NCBI GenBank assembly: GCA_003248315.1
Contig: QKWM01000004.1
Location: 4,337,001 to 4,401,000, forward strand
Length of the DNA stretch: 64,000 bases
Origin: Streptomyces sp. SW4
GTDB taxonomy: Bacteria; Actinomycetota; Actinomycetes; Streptomycetales; Streptomycetaceae
Reading direction: 5' to 3'
Part shown: positions 54,342-63,815 of the stretch, one piece after another
Layout of the letters: the number at the start of each line of letters is the position of its first letter
How positions within the stretch are numbered: position 1 is the stretch's first letter
Position numbers and translations under genes: made by a program
Notes under the pieces: generated by a model
Databases searched by the model: none
Seen by the model: the letters and a program-made list of their open reading frames with translations, nothing else
What the model was told of the DNA's origin: nothing

Positions 54342-56568
54342 GTGTCCCGCACCGCCCTGCGCATCTGCCCCCTGTGCGAGGCCACCTGCGGCCTGACCCT
54401 CACCGTCGACGGCAGCCGCGTCACCGCGGCCCGCGGCGACCGCGACGACGTCTTCAGCCGCGGCTTCATCTGCCCGAAGGGCGCCTCCTTCGGGGCCGTC
54501 GACGGGGACCCCGACCGGCTGCGCGGCCCCCTGGTCCGCCGCGACGGCGAGCTGCGCGAGGCCACCTGGGAGGAGGCGTTCGACGCGGTCGCGGCCGGCC
54601 TGCGCCCGGTGGTCGAACGCCACGGGCCGCACGCCGTCGGCGTCGTCCTCGGCAACCCCAACGTGCACACGGTGGCCGGCGCCCTCTACCCGCCCGTCCT
54701 GCTCGGCGCCCTCGGCACCCGCAGCCTGTTCACCGCCTCCACGGTCGACCAGATGCCCAAGCACGTCTCCAGCGGCCTGCTGTACGGCGACGCCAACGCC
54801 ATCCCCGTACCCGACCTGGACCGCACCGACCACCTGCTGCTCATCGGCGCCAACCCCCTGGAGTCCAACGGCAGCCTGTGCACCGCCCCCGACTTCCCCG
54901 GCCGCCTCAAGGCGCTCAAGGCCCGTGGCGGCACCCTCACCGTCGTCGACCCGCGCCGCACCCGCACCGCGAAACTCGCCGACCGGCACATCGCGATCCG
55001 GCCCGGCACCGACGCCCTGCTGCTCGCCGCGACGGCCCACGTGCTCTTCGAGGAGGACCTGGCCGACGTGGGCGCCCTCGCCCCGCACCTGGACGGCCTC
55101 GCCGAACTCCGCGAGAGCCTGCGCGACTTCACTCCCGAAGCGGTCGCCGCCGCCTGCGACGTCGACGCCGAGGTGCCCCGCCTCCTCGCCCGCGACCTCG
55201 CCGCCGCCCCCACCGCCGCCGTCTACGGCCGCATCGGCAGCTGCACCGTCCCGCACGGCACGCTCGCCAGCTGGCTCGTGGACGTCCTCACCATCCTCAC
55301 CGGCAACCTCGACCGGCCCGGCGGCGCGCTCTTCCCGCAGGCCGCCACCGACCGGACCCCGCGCCCGGCCGGGCCCGGCCGCGGCTTCGCCCTCGGCCGC
55401 TGGCGCTCCCGGGTCGGCGGCCATCCCGAGGCCAAGGGGGAACTCCCGCTGTCCGCGCTGGCCGAGGAGATCGACACCGCCACCGAGGAGGGCGAGCCGG
55501 TCCGCGCCGTCATCGCCGTCGCCGCCAACCCCGTGCTGTCCGCACCCGACGGCGACCGGCTCGACAAGGCCCTGGAGTCGCTCGACTTCATGGTCAGCGT
55601 CGACCCCTACCTCAACGAGACCTCGCGCCACGCCCACGTGGTGCTGCCGCCGCCCCCGCCCGCCCAGAGCCCGCACCACGACTTCGCCTTCAACACCCTC
55701 GCCGTACGCAACCAGGTCCGCTACACCCGGCCGGCCGTGCCCCTGGAACCCGGCCGCATGGCCGAGACGGAGATCCTGGCCCGGCTGATCCTCGCCGCGA
55801 CCGGCATGCACGGCGCCGACCCCGCCACCGTCGACGCCATGGTGATCGACCAGACCCTGCGCAAGGCGGTGCGCGAACCGCACTCGCCCGTGCACGGCCG
55901 CGACCCGGCGAGGTGGCCGCCCTGCTCACCGGCGAGGACGGCCCGAACGGCGGCTGGACCTGATGCTCCGCCTCGGCCCCTACGGCGACGGGTTCGGCGC
56001 CCGGCCGGACGGGCTGACCCTGGAGAAGCTGCTCGCCCGTCCGCACGGCATCGACCTCGGGCCGCTGCGCCCCGCCTGCCCCAGCCGCTGAAGACCCGCA
56101 GCGGCAAGGTGGAACTCCTGCCGGAGCCGATCGCCCGCGACCTGCCCAGGCTCCGTGCCGCACGGGACCGCCGCCCGGCCGGACTCGTCCTCGTCGGCCG
56201 CCGCCACCTGCGCTCCAACAACAGCTGGATGCACAACATCCCGGCCCTCACCGGCGGCTCCAACCGCTGCACCCTGCACATCCACCCGAGGACGCCGAAC
56301 GCCTCGGCGTACGGGACGCGGCCGCCGTCCGCGTCAAGGGCGCCGGGGGAGAGGTCACGGTGCCCGCCGAGGTCACGGACACCGTCCGGCCGGGCGTGGT
56401 GAGCCTCCCGCACGGCTGGGGCCACGGCCGACCCGGGACCCGCCTGACCCACGCCGCCACCGTCCCGGGGCCAACGTCAACCAGCTCCTCGACGGCAGCC
56501 TGCTCGACCCGCTGTCGGGCAACGCGGTCCTCAACGGCGTCCCCGTCCAGCTCACCCCGGTGACCTGA
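54342..56568 (+). CDS. Molybdopterin oxidoreductase with [4Fe-4S] site, about four frame breaks
   Basis: Cytosolic member of the DMSO reductase family, about 743 residues. The N-terminal cluster motif is CPLCEATCGLTLTV with the fourth Cys in GFICPKGASFG. The cofactor region has GVVLGNPNVHTVAGALYPP, TDHLLLIGANPLESNGSL, GGTLTVVDPRRTRTAKLAD and HIAIRPGTDALLLAA. The C-terminal cap has NSWMHNIPALTGGSNRCTLHIHP and GANVNQLLDGSLLDPLSGNAVLNG. Breaks lie near 55909, 56075, 56290 and 56470. No partner subunits are nearby, so it may be a soluble single-chain enzyme resembling assimilatory or formate-type oxidoreductases; the substrate is unknown. Confidence 0.88.
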
Positions 56569-56638
56569 GTAAAGCCGTGACCTGGAGTTTTGCGCTTATT
56601 GCTCGCTCGTCAACATCTTGTTAACGCCGCTTTGCGGC

Positions 56639-56694
56639 ACCTAACGTCGTCGCACCGCCTGCCCCGGTGGCGTGTTCAAGGGCGAACGTTAGGT
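56639..56694. promoter_or_regulatory. Inverted repeat upstream of the citrate-type transporter
   Basis: ACCTAACGT (56639-56647) and ACGTTAGGT (56686-56694) are exact complements, the second ending 8 nt before the ATG. An additional AACA-TCT-TGTT lies at 56612-56622. This could be an operator or an mRNA hairpin masking the ribosome site. Confidence 0.55.
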
Positions 56695-56702
56695 ATCCAC
56701 TC

Positions 56703-58146
56703 ATGCTGACCATCCTCGGCTTCGCCATGATCGCGACCTTCCTGGTCCTGATCATGCTGAAGAAGATGTCGCCGATCGCGGCGCTCGTGCTGATCCCCGC
56801 GCTCTTCTGCGTGTTCGTCGGCCAGGGCGCCCAGCTCGGCGACTACGTCATCGACGGCGTGACCGACCTCGCCCCCACCGCGGCGATGCTCATGTTCGCG
56901 ATCGTCTACTTCGGCGTGATGATCGACGTCGGGCTGTTCGACCCGATCGTCCGCGGCATCCTCCGCTTCTGCAAAGCGGACCCGATGCGGATCGTCGTCG
57001 GCACCGCGCTGCTCGCCGCGATCGTCTCCCTGGACGGCGACGGCTCCACGACCTTCATGATCACCGTCTCGGCGATGTACCCGCTGTACAAGCGGCTGAA
57101 GATGAGCCTGGTCGTCATGACCGGTGTCGCCGCCATGGCCAACGGCGTGATGAACACCCTGCCCTGGGCGGCCCCACCGCCCGCGCGGCCACCGCCCTGA
57201 AGGTCGACGCGAGCGACATCTTCGTCCCGATGATCCCGGCGCTCGCCGCCGGCCTGCTCTTCGTCATCGGCCTCTCCTACGTCCTCGGCCTGCGCGAGCG
57301 CAGGCGGCTCGGCACCCTCACGCTGGACGAGGTGCTGGTGCAGGAGAAGGAGACCGTCCTGGTCGGTGCGGGCGGGGCGCGGCCTCCTCCGCGGCCGCTT
57401 CCGGCGGCACCGGCTCCGCGTCCTCCGGCGGCGCCGCGACGGGCGGCGGCACCGGCGCCGGAGCCGACGACACCGACGACACCGACGCCGAGGCCGACGA
57501 GCGCTTCCAGGCCCTCGACCCGGACCGGCCCACGCTGCGCCCCAAGCTGTACTGGTTCAACGCGCTGCTCACGGTGGTCCTGCTCACCGCCATGATCATG
57601 CAGTGGCTGCCGATCCCGGTGCTCTTCCTGCTCGGCGCCGCCGTGGCGCTCACCGTGAACTTCCCGCGCATGGCCGACCAGAAGGCCCGGATCGCGGCGC
57701 ACGCCGACAACGTCCTGAACGTCTCCGGCATGGTCTTCGCCGCGGCCGTCTTCACCGGCGTCCTGAACGGCACCGGCATGGTCGACCACATGGCGCGCTG
57801 GATGGTGGACGTCATCCCCGAGGGCATGGGCCCGCACATGGGCCTGGTCACCGGCCTGCTGAGCCTGCCGCTCACCTACTTCATGTCCAACGACGGCTTC
57901 TACTTCGGCATCCTGCCGGTCCTCGCCGAGGCCGGACAGGCGCACGGGGTGTCGTCCCTGGAGATCGCCCGCGCCTCGATCGTCGGCCAGCCGCTGCACA
58001 TGTCGAGCCCGCTCGTCCCCGCCGTGTACGTCCTGGTCGGCATGGCGAAGGTCGAGTTCGGCGACCACACGCGGTTCGTCGTCAAGTGGGCGGCCCTCAC
58101 CTGCCTCGTCGTCCTCGGTGCGGGCATCCTGTTCGGCATCATCTGA
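56703..58146 (+). CDS. CitMHS-family citrate-metal symporter, two frame breaks
   Basis: About 481 residues, about 11-12 membrane helices. It starts MLTILGFAMIATFLVLIMLKK. Family features are GVTDLAPTAAMLMFAIVYFGVMIDVGLFDP, SLDGDGSTTFMITVSAMYPLYKRL, NGVMNTLPWGGPTARAATAL, TGVLNGTGMVDHMA, and SNDGFYFGILPVLAEAG. The CitMHS family moves citrate complexed with Mg or Ca; the S. coelicolor relative (CitSc) was reported for Ca/Fe-citrate as I recall. The central cytoplasmic loop (about 225-270) is a low-complexity Gly/Ser/Ala/Thr then Asp-rich stretch. Breaks lie near 57172 and 57375. Confidence 0.9.
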
Positions 58147-58179
58147 CCGCGCTGCCCGACGTACGGGAGGAAACCGATC

Positions 58180-59409
58180 ATGAGGCCCGGTGGGAACCGC
58201 GGCTGGCTGCTCCGCCTCGTCCTCGCCTTCGCCTTCGCGCAGGGGGCGGTGTCGATGGCCCGGCCCGCCGTCTCCTACCGGGCCCTCGCGCTGGGCGCCG
58301 ACGAGCGGGCCGTCGGCGTCATCGCGGGCGTGTACGCGCTGCTGCCGCTGTTCGCGGCCGTCCCCTCGGCCGCCGCACCGACCACGGCAGGTGCGCGCCG
58401 CTGCTGCCGGCCGGCGTGGTGCTGATCACCGGCGGCTGCGCGCTCAGCGGCGTCGCCGGCTCGCTGTGGGCGATGGCGCTGTGGAGCGGTGTCATGGGCC
58501 TCGGCCACCTGTCCTTCGTGATCGGCGCCCAGTCGCTGGTCGCCCGGCAGTCGGCGCCGCAGGACCAGGACCGCAACTTCGGGCACTTCACGATCGGCGC
58601 CTCGCTCGGCCAGCTCGTCGGGCCCGTCGCGGCCGGCGCGCTGATCGGCGGCCACGACATGGCGGCCGGCAGCGCCCTCGCCCTGCTGGCCGCGGGCGCC
58701 GGGGCGGCGATGGCGTTCACCTCCCTGTGGCGGATCGAGCACCGCCGGCCCGCCGGGTCCGGTGCCGGGCACAAGGACCGCGTACCCGTGCGGCACATCC
58801 TGCGCGCGCGGGGCGTGCCCGGGGGCATCCTCGTCAGTCTGTCCGTCCTGTCCGCGACCGACGTCCTCACCGCCTATCTGCCGGTGGTCGGCGAGCACCG
58901 GGGCATCGCGCCCTCGGTCATCGGCGTGCTGCTCAGCCTCCGGGCGGCCGCCACGATCGCCTGCCGGCTGGTGCTGACGCCGCTGCTGCGCACGGTGGGC
59001 CGCACCGCCCTGCTGACGGTCACCTGTCTGCTGGCCGCCCTGCTGTGCGCCGGCATCGCGCTGCCGGTGCCGGTGTGGGCGCTGGCGCCGATGCTGGTCG
59101 TGCTCGGCTTCTGCCTGGGGTGGGCCAGCCGCTGTCCATGACCACCGTCGTCCAGGCGGCGCCCGCCGAGGCCCGCTCCACCGCCCTCGCCCTGCGCCTG
59201 ACCGGCAACCGGCTCGGCCAGGTCGCCGCGCCGGCCGGCGCGGGCCTGGTCGCCGGGGTCGCGGGCGTGGCCGCTCCGTTCGTCATGCTCGGCGCCCTGC
59301 TCCTGCTCTCCTCGGGCGTGGCGCTGCGCTCCCCGGCCGCACCGGAGCGCGCCCCGGCCCCCGCCGGCCGGCGCCCCGGCTCCGCATGCCGGGCCGCACC
59401 TCCCGCTGA
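58180..59409 (+). CDS. MFS transporter, two or three frame breaks
   Basis: About 410 residues with 11-12 helices. It begins MRPGGNRGWLLRLVLAFAFAQGAVSMARPAVSYRALALGADERAVGVIAGVYALLPLFAAV. Further visible are GPVAAGALIGGHDMAAGSAL, HILRARGVPGGILVSLSVLSATDVLTAYLPVVG (start of the second half), and LALRLTGNRLGQVAAPAGAG. Breaks lie near 58380 and 59118, and possibly one near 59375, so the true stop is uncertain; TGA 59407 sits in the first unit of a repeat array. ATG 58180 has GGGAGG 9 nt upstream. It starts 34 nt after the citrate transporter and is likely co-transcribed. The substrate is unknown. Confidence 0.78.
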
Positions 59410-59497
59410 GCCGGGGCCGCACCTCGCGCTTGGGGCCGCACCTCGCGCCGAGGGCCGCACCTCGCGTCGAGACGGGGGCCGCGCATCGCGTCGAGAC
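59391..59497. repeat. About five tandem 19-22-bp repeats at the MFS gene end
   Basis: Units of the form GGGGCCGCACCTCGCGC(T/C). The first copy, GGGCCGCACCTCCCGCTGAG, contains the probable stop codon of the MFS gene, and later copies lack it. Confidence 0.82.
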
Positions 59498-59560
59498 GGC
59501 CGCGGGCACGCCCGCCGTCCCGCGGTGATCCCTGCCATGCGGGAGGCCTCTGGTGCCGGA

Positions 59561-59579
59561 AAACTAACGGCGCTAGTTT
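59561..59579. promoter_or_regulatory. Palindromic operator-like site upstream of the aldehyde dehydrogenase
   Basis: AAACTAACG-G-CGCTAGTTT, nine-base arms with one mismatch, 50 nt before the ATG. The core ACTA(A/G)C...GCTAGT is shared with the site before the glutaryl-CoA dehydrogenase gene at 19818. Confidence 0.6.
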
Positions 59580-59628
59580 GGGGATCCGGACGACGTCCGG
59601 ATGACGAGGCCCGCCCGGAAGGAACGCG

Positions 59629-61014
59629 ATGAAGGCACACGACGGCATGTACATCGACGGCACCTGGCGACCCGCCGAGGGCCGGACACGATCGAGGTGG
59701 TGAACCCGGCCGACGAGCAGGTGATCGCCCGGGTCCCGGCCGGCGGCGCCCTCGACGTCGACGCCGCCGTACGGGCCGCCCGCGCCGCCCTGCCCGCCTG
59801 GGCGGCCACCGCGCCCGCCGAACGGGCCGCCCGCCTGGCCGCGCTGCGCGACGTGCTGGTGGCCCGCAAGGACGAGATCGCCGACACCGTCACCGCCGAA
59901 CTGGGCGCACCGTCGGCGTTCGCGCAGGCCGTGCACGTCGGCGCGCCGATCGCCGTCGCCGGTTCCTACGCCGAGCTGGCCGCGACGTACTCCTTCGAGG
60001 AGAAGATCGGCAACTCCACCGTGTACCACGAGCCGGTCGGCGTGGTCGGCGCCATCACCCCGTGGAACTACCCCCTGCACCAGATCGTCGCCAAGGTCGC
60101 CCCGGCGCTCGCGGCCGGCTGCACCCTCGTGCTCAAGCCCGCCGAGGACACCCCGCTCACCGCCCGGCTGTTCGCCGAGGCGGTGCACGAGGCCGGGGTG
60201 CCGGCCGGTGTCTTCAACCTGGTCACCGGCCTCGGCCCGGTCGCCGGCCAGGCCCTCGCCGAGCACCCCGGCGTCGACCTGGTCTCCTTCACCGGCTCCA
60301 CCGCCGTCGGCCGGAAGATCGGCGCCGCCGCGGGGCGGCCGTCAAGCACGTCGCCCTCGAGCTGGGCGGCAAGTCCGCCAACGTGATCCTGCCGAGCGCC
60401 GACCTCGCGAGGGCGGTCAACGTCGGCGTCGCCAACGTCATGTCCAACTCCGGTCAGACGTGCAGCGCCTGGACCCGCATGCTGGTCCACCGGGACCGGT
60501 ACGACGAGGCCGTGGAGCTGGCCGCGGCCGCGGCCGCGAAGTACGGCGAGCGGATCGGGCCGGTCGTCAACGCCCGGCAGCAGGAGCGGGTGCGCGGCTA
60601 CATCGAGAAGGGCGTCGCCGAGGGCGCCCGGCTGGTCGCGGGCGGACCCGAGGCACCGCGCGAGCGGGCTACTACGTCAGCCCCACCGTCTTCGCCGACG
60701 TCACCCCCGAGATGACCATCGCCCAGGAGGAGATCTTCGGCCCGGTCCTGTCCGTCCTGAAGTACGACGACGAGGAGGACGCCCTGCGCATCGCCAACGG
60801 CACCGTCTACGGGCTGGCCGGCGCCGTCTGGGCCGGCGACGAGGCCGAGGCGGTCGCCTTCGCCCGGCGCATGGAGACCGGACAGGTCGACATCAACGGC
60901 GGCCGGTTCAACCCGCTGGCACCCTTCGGCGGTTACAAGCAGTCCGGCGTGGGCCGCGAGCTGGGCCCGCACGGCCTCGCCGAGTACCTCCAGACCAAGT
61001 CCCTCCAGTTCTAG
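59629..61014 (+). CDS. NAD(P)-dependent aldehyde dehydrogenase, three frame breaks
   Basis: About 463 residues. It starts MKAHDGMYIDGTWRPAEG. Motifs in order: GVVGAITPWNYPLHQIVAKVAPAL, LKPAEDTPLTARLFAEAV, VSFTGSTAVGRKIG, the catalytic Glu in HVALELGGKSANVIL, the catalytic Cys in SNSGQTCSAWTRM, and EEIFGPVLSVLKY, ending FNPLAPFGGYKQSGVGRELG. Breaks lie near 59683, 60338 and 60665, each at a G run. It is followed 16 nt later by an alcohol dehydrogenase, so the pair probably oxidises an alcohol via its aldehyde to an acid. An operator-like palindrome lies upstream. The substrate is unknown. Confidence 0.92.
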
Positions 61015-61030
61015 GGAGTTGTCCCGTCCC

Positions 61031-62128
61031 ATGGCTGACCGTTCCACGACCGTCCGTGCCGCCGTCGTCCCCGCCGTCGGCGCCCCGCTGGAGATCACCG
61101 GCGTCGAGCTGCCCGAGCCCGGCCCCGGCCGGGTCCGGGTCCGGCTCGCCGCCGCCGGGGTCTGCCACTCCGACCTGTCCCTGTCCAACGGCACCATGCG
61201 GGTGCCCGTCCCCGCCGTCCTCGGCCACGAGGGCGCCGGCACCGTCCTGGCCGTCGGGGAGGGCGTCACCCACGTCGCCCCCGGCGACGCCGTCGTCCTC
61301 AACTGGGCGCCCGCGTGCGGCTCCTGCCACGCCTGCTCGCTCGGCGAGGTGTGGCTGTGCGCCAACGCCCTGGCCGGCGCCGCCGACGTCCACGCCCGCC
61401 GCGCCGACGACGGCACCGAGCTGCACCCCGGCCTGAACGTCGCCGCGTTCGCCGAGGAGACCGTGGTGAGGGCGTCCTGCGTGCTGCCCGCCCCGACGGC
61501 ATCCCGCTGACCGACGCCGCCCTGCTCGGCTGCGCCGTCCTCACCGGCTACGGCGCCGTCCACCACTCGGCCAGGGTCCGGGAGGGCGAGACGGTCGCCG
61601 TGTTCGGCGTCGGGGAGTGGGCCTCGCCACCCTCCAGGCGGCCCGGATCGCCGGCGCCTCGACGATCGTCGCCGTGGACGTCTCCCCGAGAAGGAGGAGC
61701 TGGCCCGCGCCGCCGGCGCCACCCACTACCTCCTCGCCTCCGACACCACCGCCCGCGAGGTCCGCGCCCTCACCGGCAAGCAGGGCGTCGACGTGGCGGT
61801 CGAGTGCGTCGGCCGGGCGGCCACCATCCGCACCGCCTGGGAGTCCACCCGGCGTGGCGGACGCACCACCGTGGTCGGCATCGGCGGCAAGGACCAGCAG
61901 GTCACCTTCAACGCCCTGGAGATCTTCCACTGGGGCCGCACCCTCGCCGGCTGCGTCTACGGCAACTGCGACCCGGCCCGCGACCTGCCGGTGCTGGCCG
62001 ACCACGTCCGCGCCGGCCGTCTGGACCTCGGCGCCCTGGTGACCGAGCGCATCGCGCTGGACGGCATCCCGGCCGCCTTCGAGAACATGCTCGCCGGCAA
62101 GGGCGGCAGGGCCCTCGTCGTCTTCTAG
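61031..62128 (+). CDS. Zinc-dependent alcohol dehydrogenase, three frame breaks
   Basis: About 366 residues of the medium-chain family. The catalytic zinc ligands are AGVCHSDLSLSNG (Cys) and LGHEGAGTVLAVGEGV (His-Glu). The structural zinc lobe is present as CGSCHACSLGEVWLC. The NAD site follows after breaks: VAVFGVGGVGLATLQAARIAGASTIVAVDVSPEKEELAR, then VDVAVECVGRAATIR. Breaks lie near 61494, 61613 and 61687. The long C-terminal half and FNALEIFHWGRTLAGCVYGNCDPARDLP place it near the class III/aryl-alcohol branch, without the mycothiol- or glutathione-specific markers being provable. It is co-transcribed with the aldehyde dehydrogenase upstream and ended by a strong terminator. Confidence 0.9.
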
Positions 62129-62144
62129 CGGCCCGCCGGGGCCG

Positions 62145-62178
62145 CCAGGGGTGCCGGGAACCTCCCCGGCACCCCTGG
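62145..62178. terminator. Strong hairpin terminator after the dehydrogenase operon
   Basis: CCAGGGGTGCCGGG pairs with CCCGGCACCCCTGG, a 14-bp stem with a 6-nt loop, 17 nt after the stop. Confidence 0.9.
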
Positions 62179-62258
62179 CCGGCCTGCCCGGCGCACGGCC
62201 CGTTCTGTCGCCCGGCGCGCCCGCGCACCCGCACCGTCACAAATTTCCTGCACGACCG

Positions 62259-62287
62259 TTGACCGCATACCGTCCGGTCAGTACGTT
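62259..62287 (+). promoter_or_regulatory. Sigma-70-like promoter of the MHS transporter
   Basis: TTGACC and TACGTT separated by 17 nt, about 48 nt before the ATG. ACCGTCCGGT lies inside the spacer and could be a repressor site. Confidence 0.6.
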
Positions 62288-62334
62288 CCCGGGAACGCCC
62301 CCACGTCCCTCGCGAACCCCCGGAGCGTGCACGC

Positions 62335-63677
62335 ATGGGCACCACCCCTTCCGCTCAGCCCCCTCCGCACAGCCCGTTCCCGCCACGGTCCCCGCTGCCT
62401 CCAACCGCCGCCGCGTCGCCACCGCCGCCGCCCTCGCCTCGGCCGTGGAGTGGTACGACTACTTCGTCTTCGGCATCGCCGCCGCCCTCGTCCTCGGCGA
62501 CCTGTACTTCCCGGCCGGCAACCCCACCGCCGGCGTCCTGGCCTCCTTCGCCACCTTCGCCGTCGGCTTCCTGGCCCGCCCGCTCGGCGGCATCGTCGCC
62601 GGGCAGCTCGGCGACAAGAAGGGCCGCAAGCCGATGCTGGTCCTGGCGCTCACCCTGATGGGCGTGGCCACCCTCGGGATCGGCGTCCTCCCGACGTACG
62701 AGACGATCGGCGTCGCCGCGCCGATCCTGCTCGTCCTGCTGCGCATCGCCCAGGGCGTCGCCGTCGGCGCCCAGTGGGGCGGCGCCATGCTGCTGGCCAC
62801 CGAGTACGCCCCCGAGGGCAAGCGCGGTGTCTACGGCAGCGTCGTCCAGCTCGGCGTCCCCATCGGCGTGGTCACCGCCAACACCGTCTTCCTGCTGGCC
62901 GGCGCCTTCACCTCGGAGGCGGCCTTCGAGTCCTGGGGCTGGCGGGTGCCGTTCGTGGTGGGTCTGCTCGTCCTCGGCCTCGCCTGGTACATCCACACCC
63001 GTGTCGAGGAGACCCCCGAGTTCAAGGCGGCCGAGCGGGCGCTCGCGGAGAAGGAGCAGACCGAGCAGTCCTCCCCGCTGCGCACCATCCTGCGCGGCCA
63101 CCTCGGCACGGTGCTGCTGGCCGGCGGCTCCTTCGCCGTGAACACCGCGACGTTCTACATCCTCATCACCGGCGTCCTCGACTACACCACCCGGGAACTG
63201 GACATGGACCACGGCGCGGTCCTCGCCGTCTCCCTCTGCGTCAGCCTCACCCAGCTGGTGCTGATCCCGGCCGCCGCCGCCCTGTCCGACCGGCTCGGAC
63301 GCATCCGGATCTACACCATCGGCGCGGTCGGCATCGCGGTGTGGGCCGTCCCGCTGTTCCTGCTCATCGACACCGGCTCCCTGGTGTGGCTCGCCGTCGC
63401 CACCTTCGTCGCCAGCTGCTTCCTCAGCATCATGTACGGCCCCCAGGCCGCCCTGTTCGCCGAGCTGTTCACCCCGGAGATGCGCTACACCGGCGCCTCG
63501 CTCGGCTACCAGATCGCGGCCGTCGGCGGCGGCGGGCTCGCGCCGTTCGTCATGGTGCTGCTCCTGGAGGCGATCGGCACCTCGATGGCCGTCTCCGGCT
63601 ACATCATCGTCCTGTCGGTGATCGCCCTGGCCTCCATCAAGGTGCTGGCCGACCGGGCGCGTTCCCGCCGCTCGTGA
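62335..63677 (+). CDS. MHS-family (metabolite:H+ symporter) MFS transporter, one frame break
   Basis: About 448 residues with 12 helices. It has AALASAVEWYDYFVFGIAAALVLG (the family's E-W-Y-D/E-F start), LARPLGGIVAGQLGDKKGRKPMLVL (motif A), LRIAQGVAVGAQWGGAMLLATEYAPEGKRG, SWGWRVPFVVG and VEETPEFKA after helix six, and ELFTPEMRYTGASLGYQ late. This is the ShiA/ProP/KgtP-like MHS family for organic acids, betaines or shikimate. The break near 62358 (AGCCCCCTCC) joins the short N-terminus MGTTPSAQ to the main frame. ATG 62335 is preceded by a good promoter. The substrate is unknown. Confidence 0.9.
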
Positions 63678-63815
63678 GGCACGCCCGGGCCGCGCGGCGG
63701 GCACCGCTCCCGGATCCGCGGCCCGGGCCCCCGCACGGGAGCGGCGACGGGACACCGCCACGCCGGCCGGCCACGGCGCTCCGCCGCCGGCGTCGCCGGG
63801 CGGCGGCGGGCGCCG

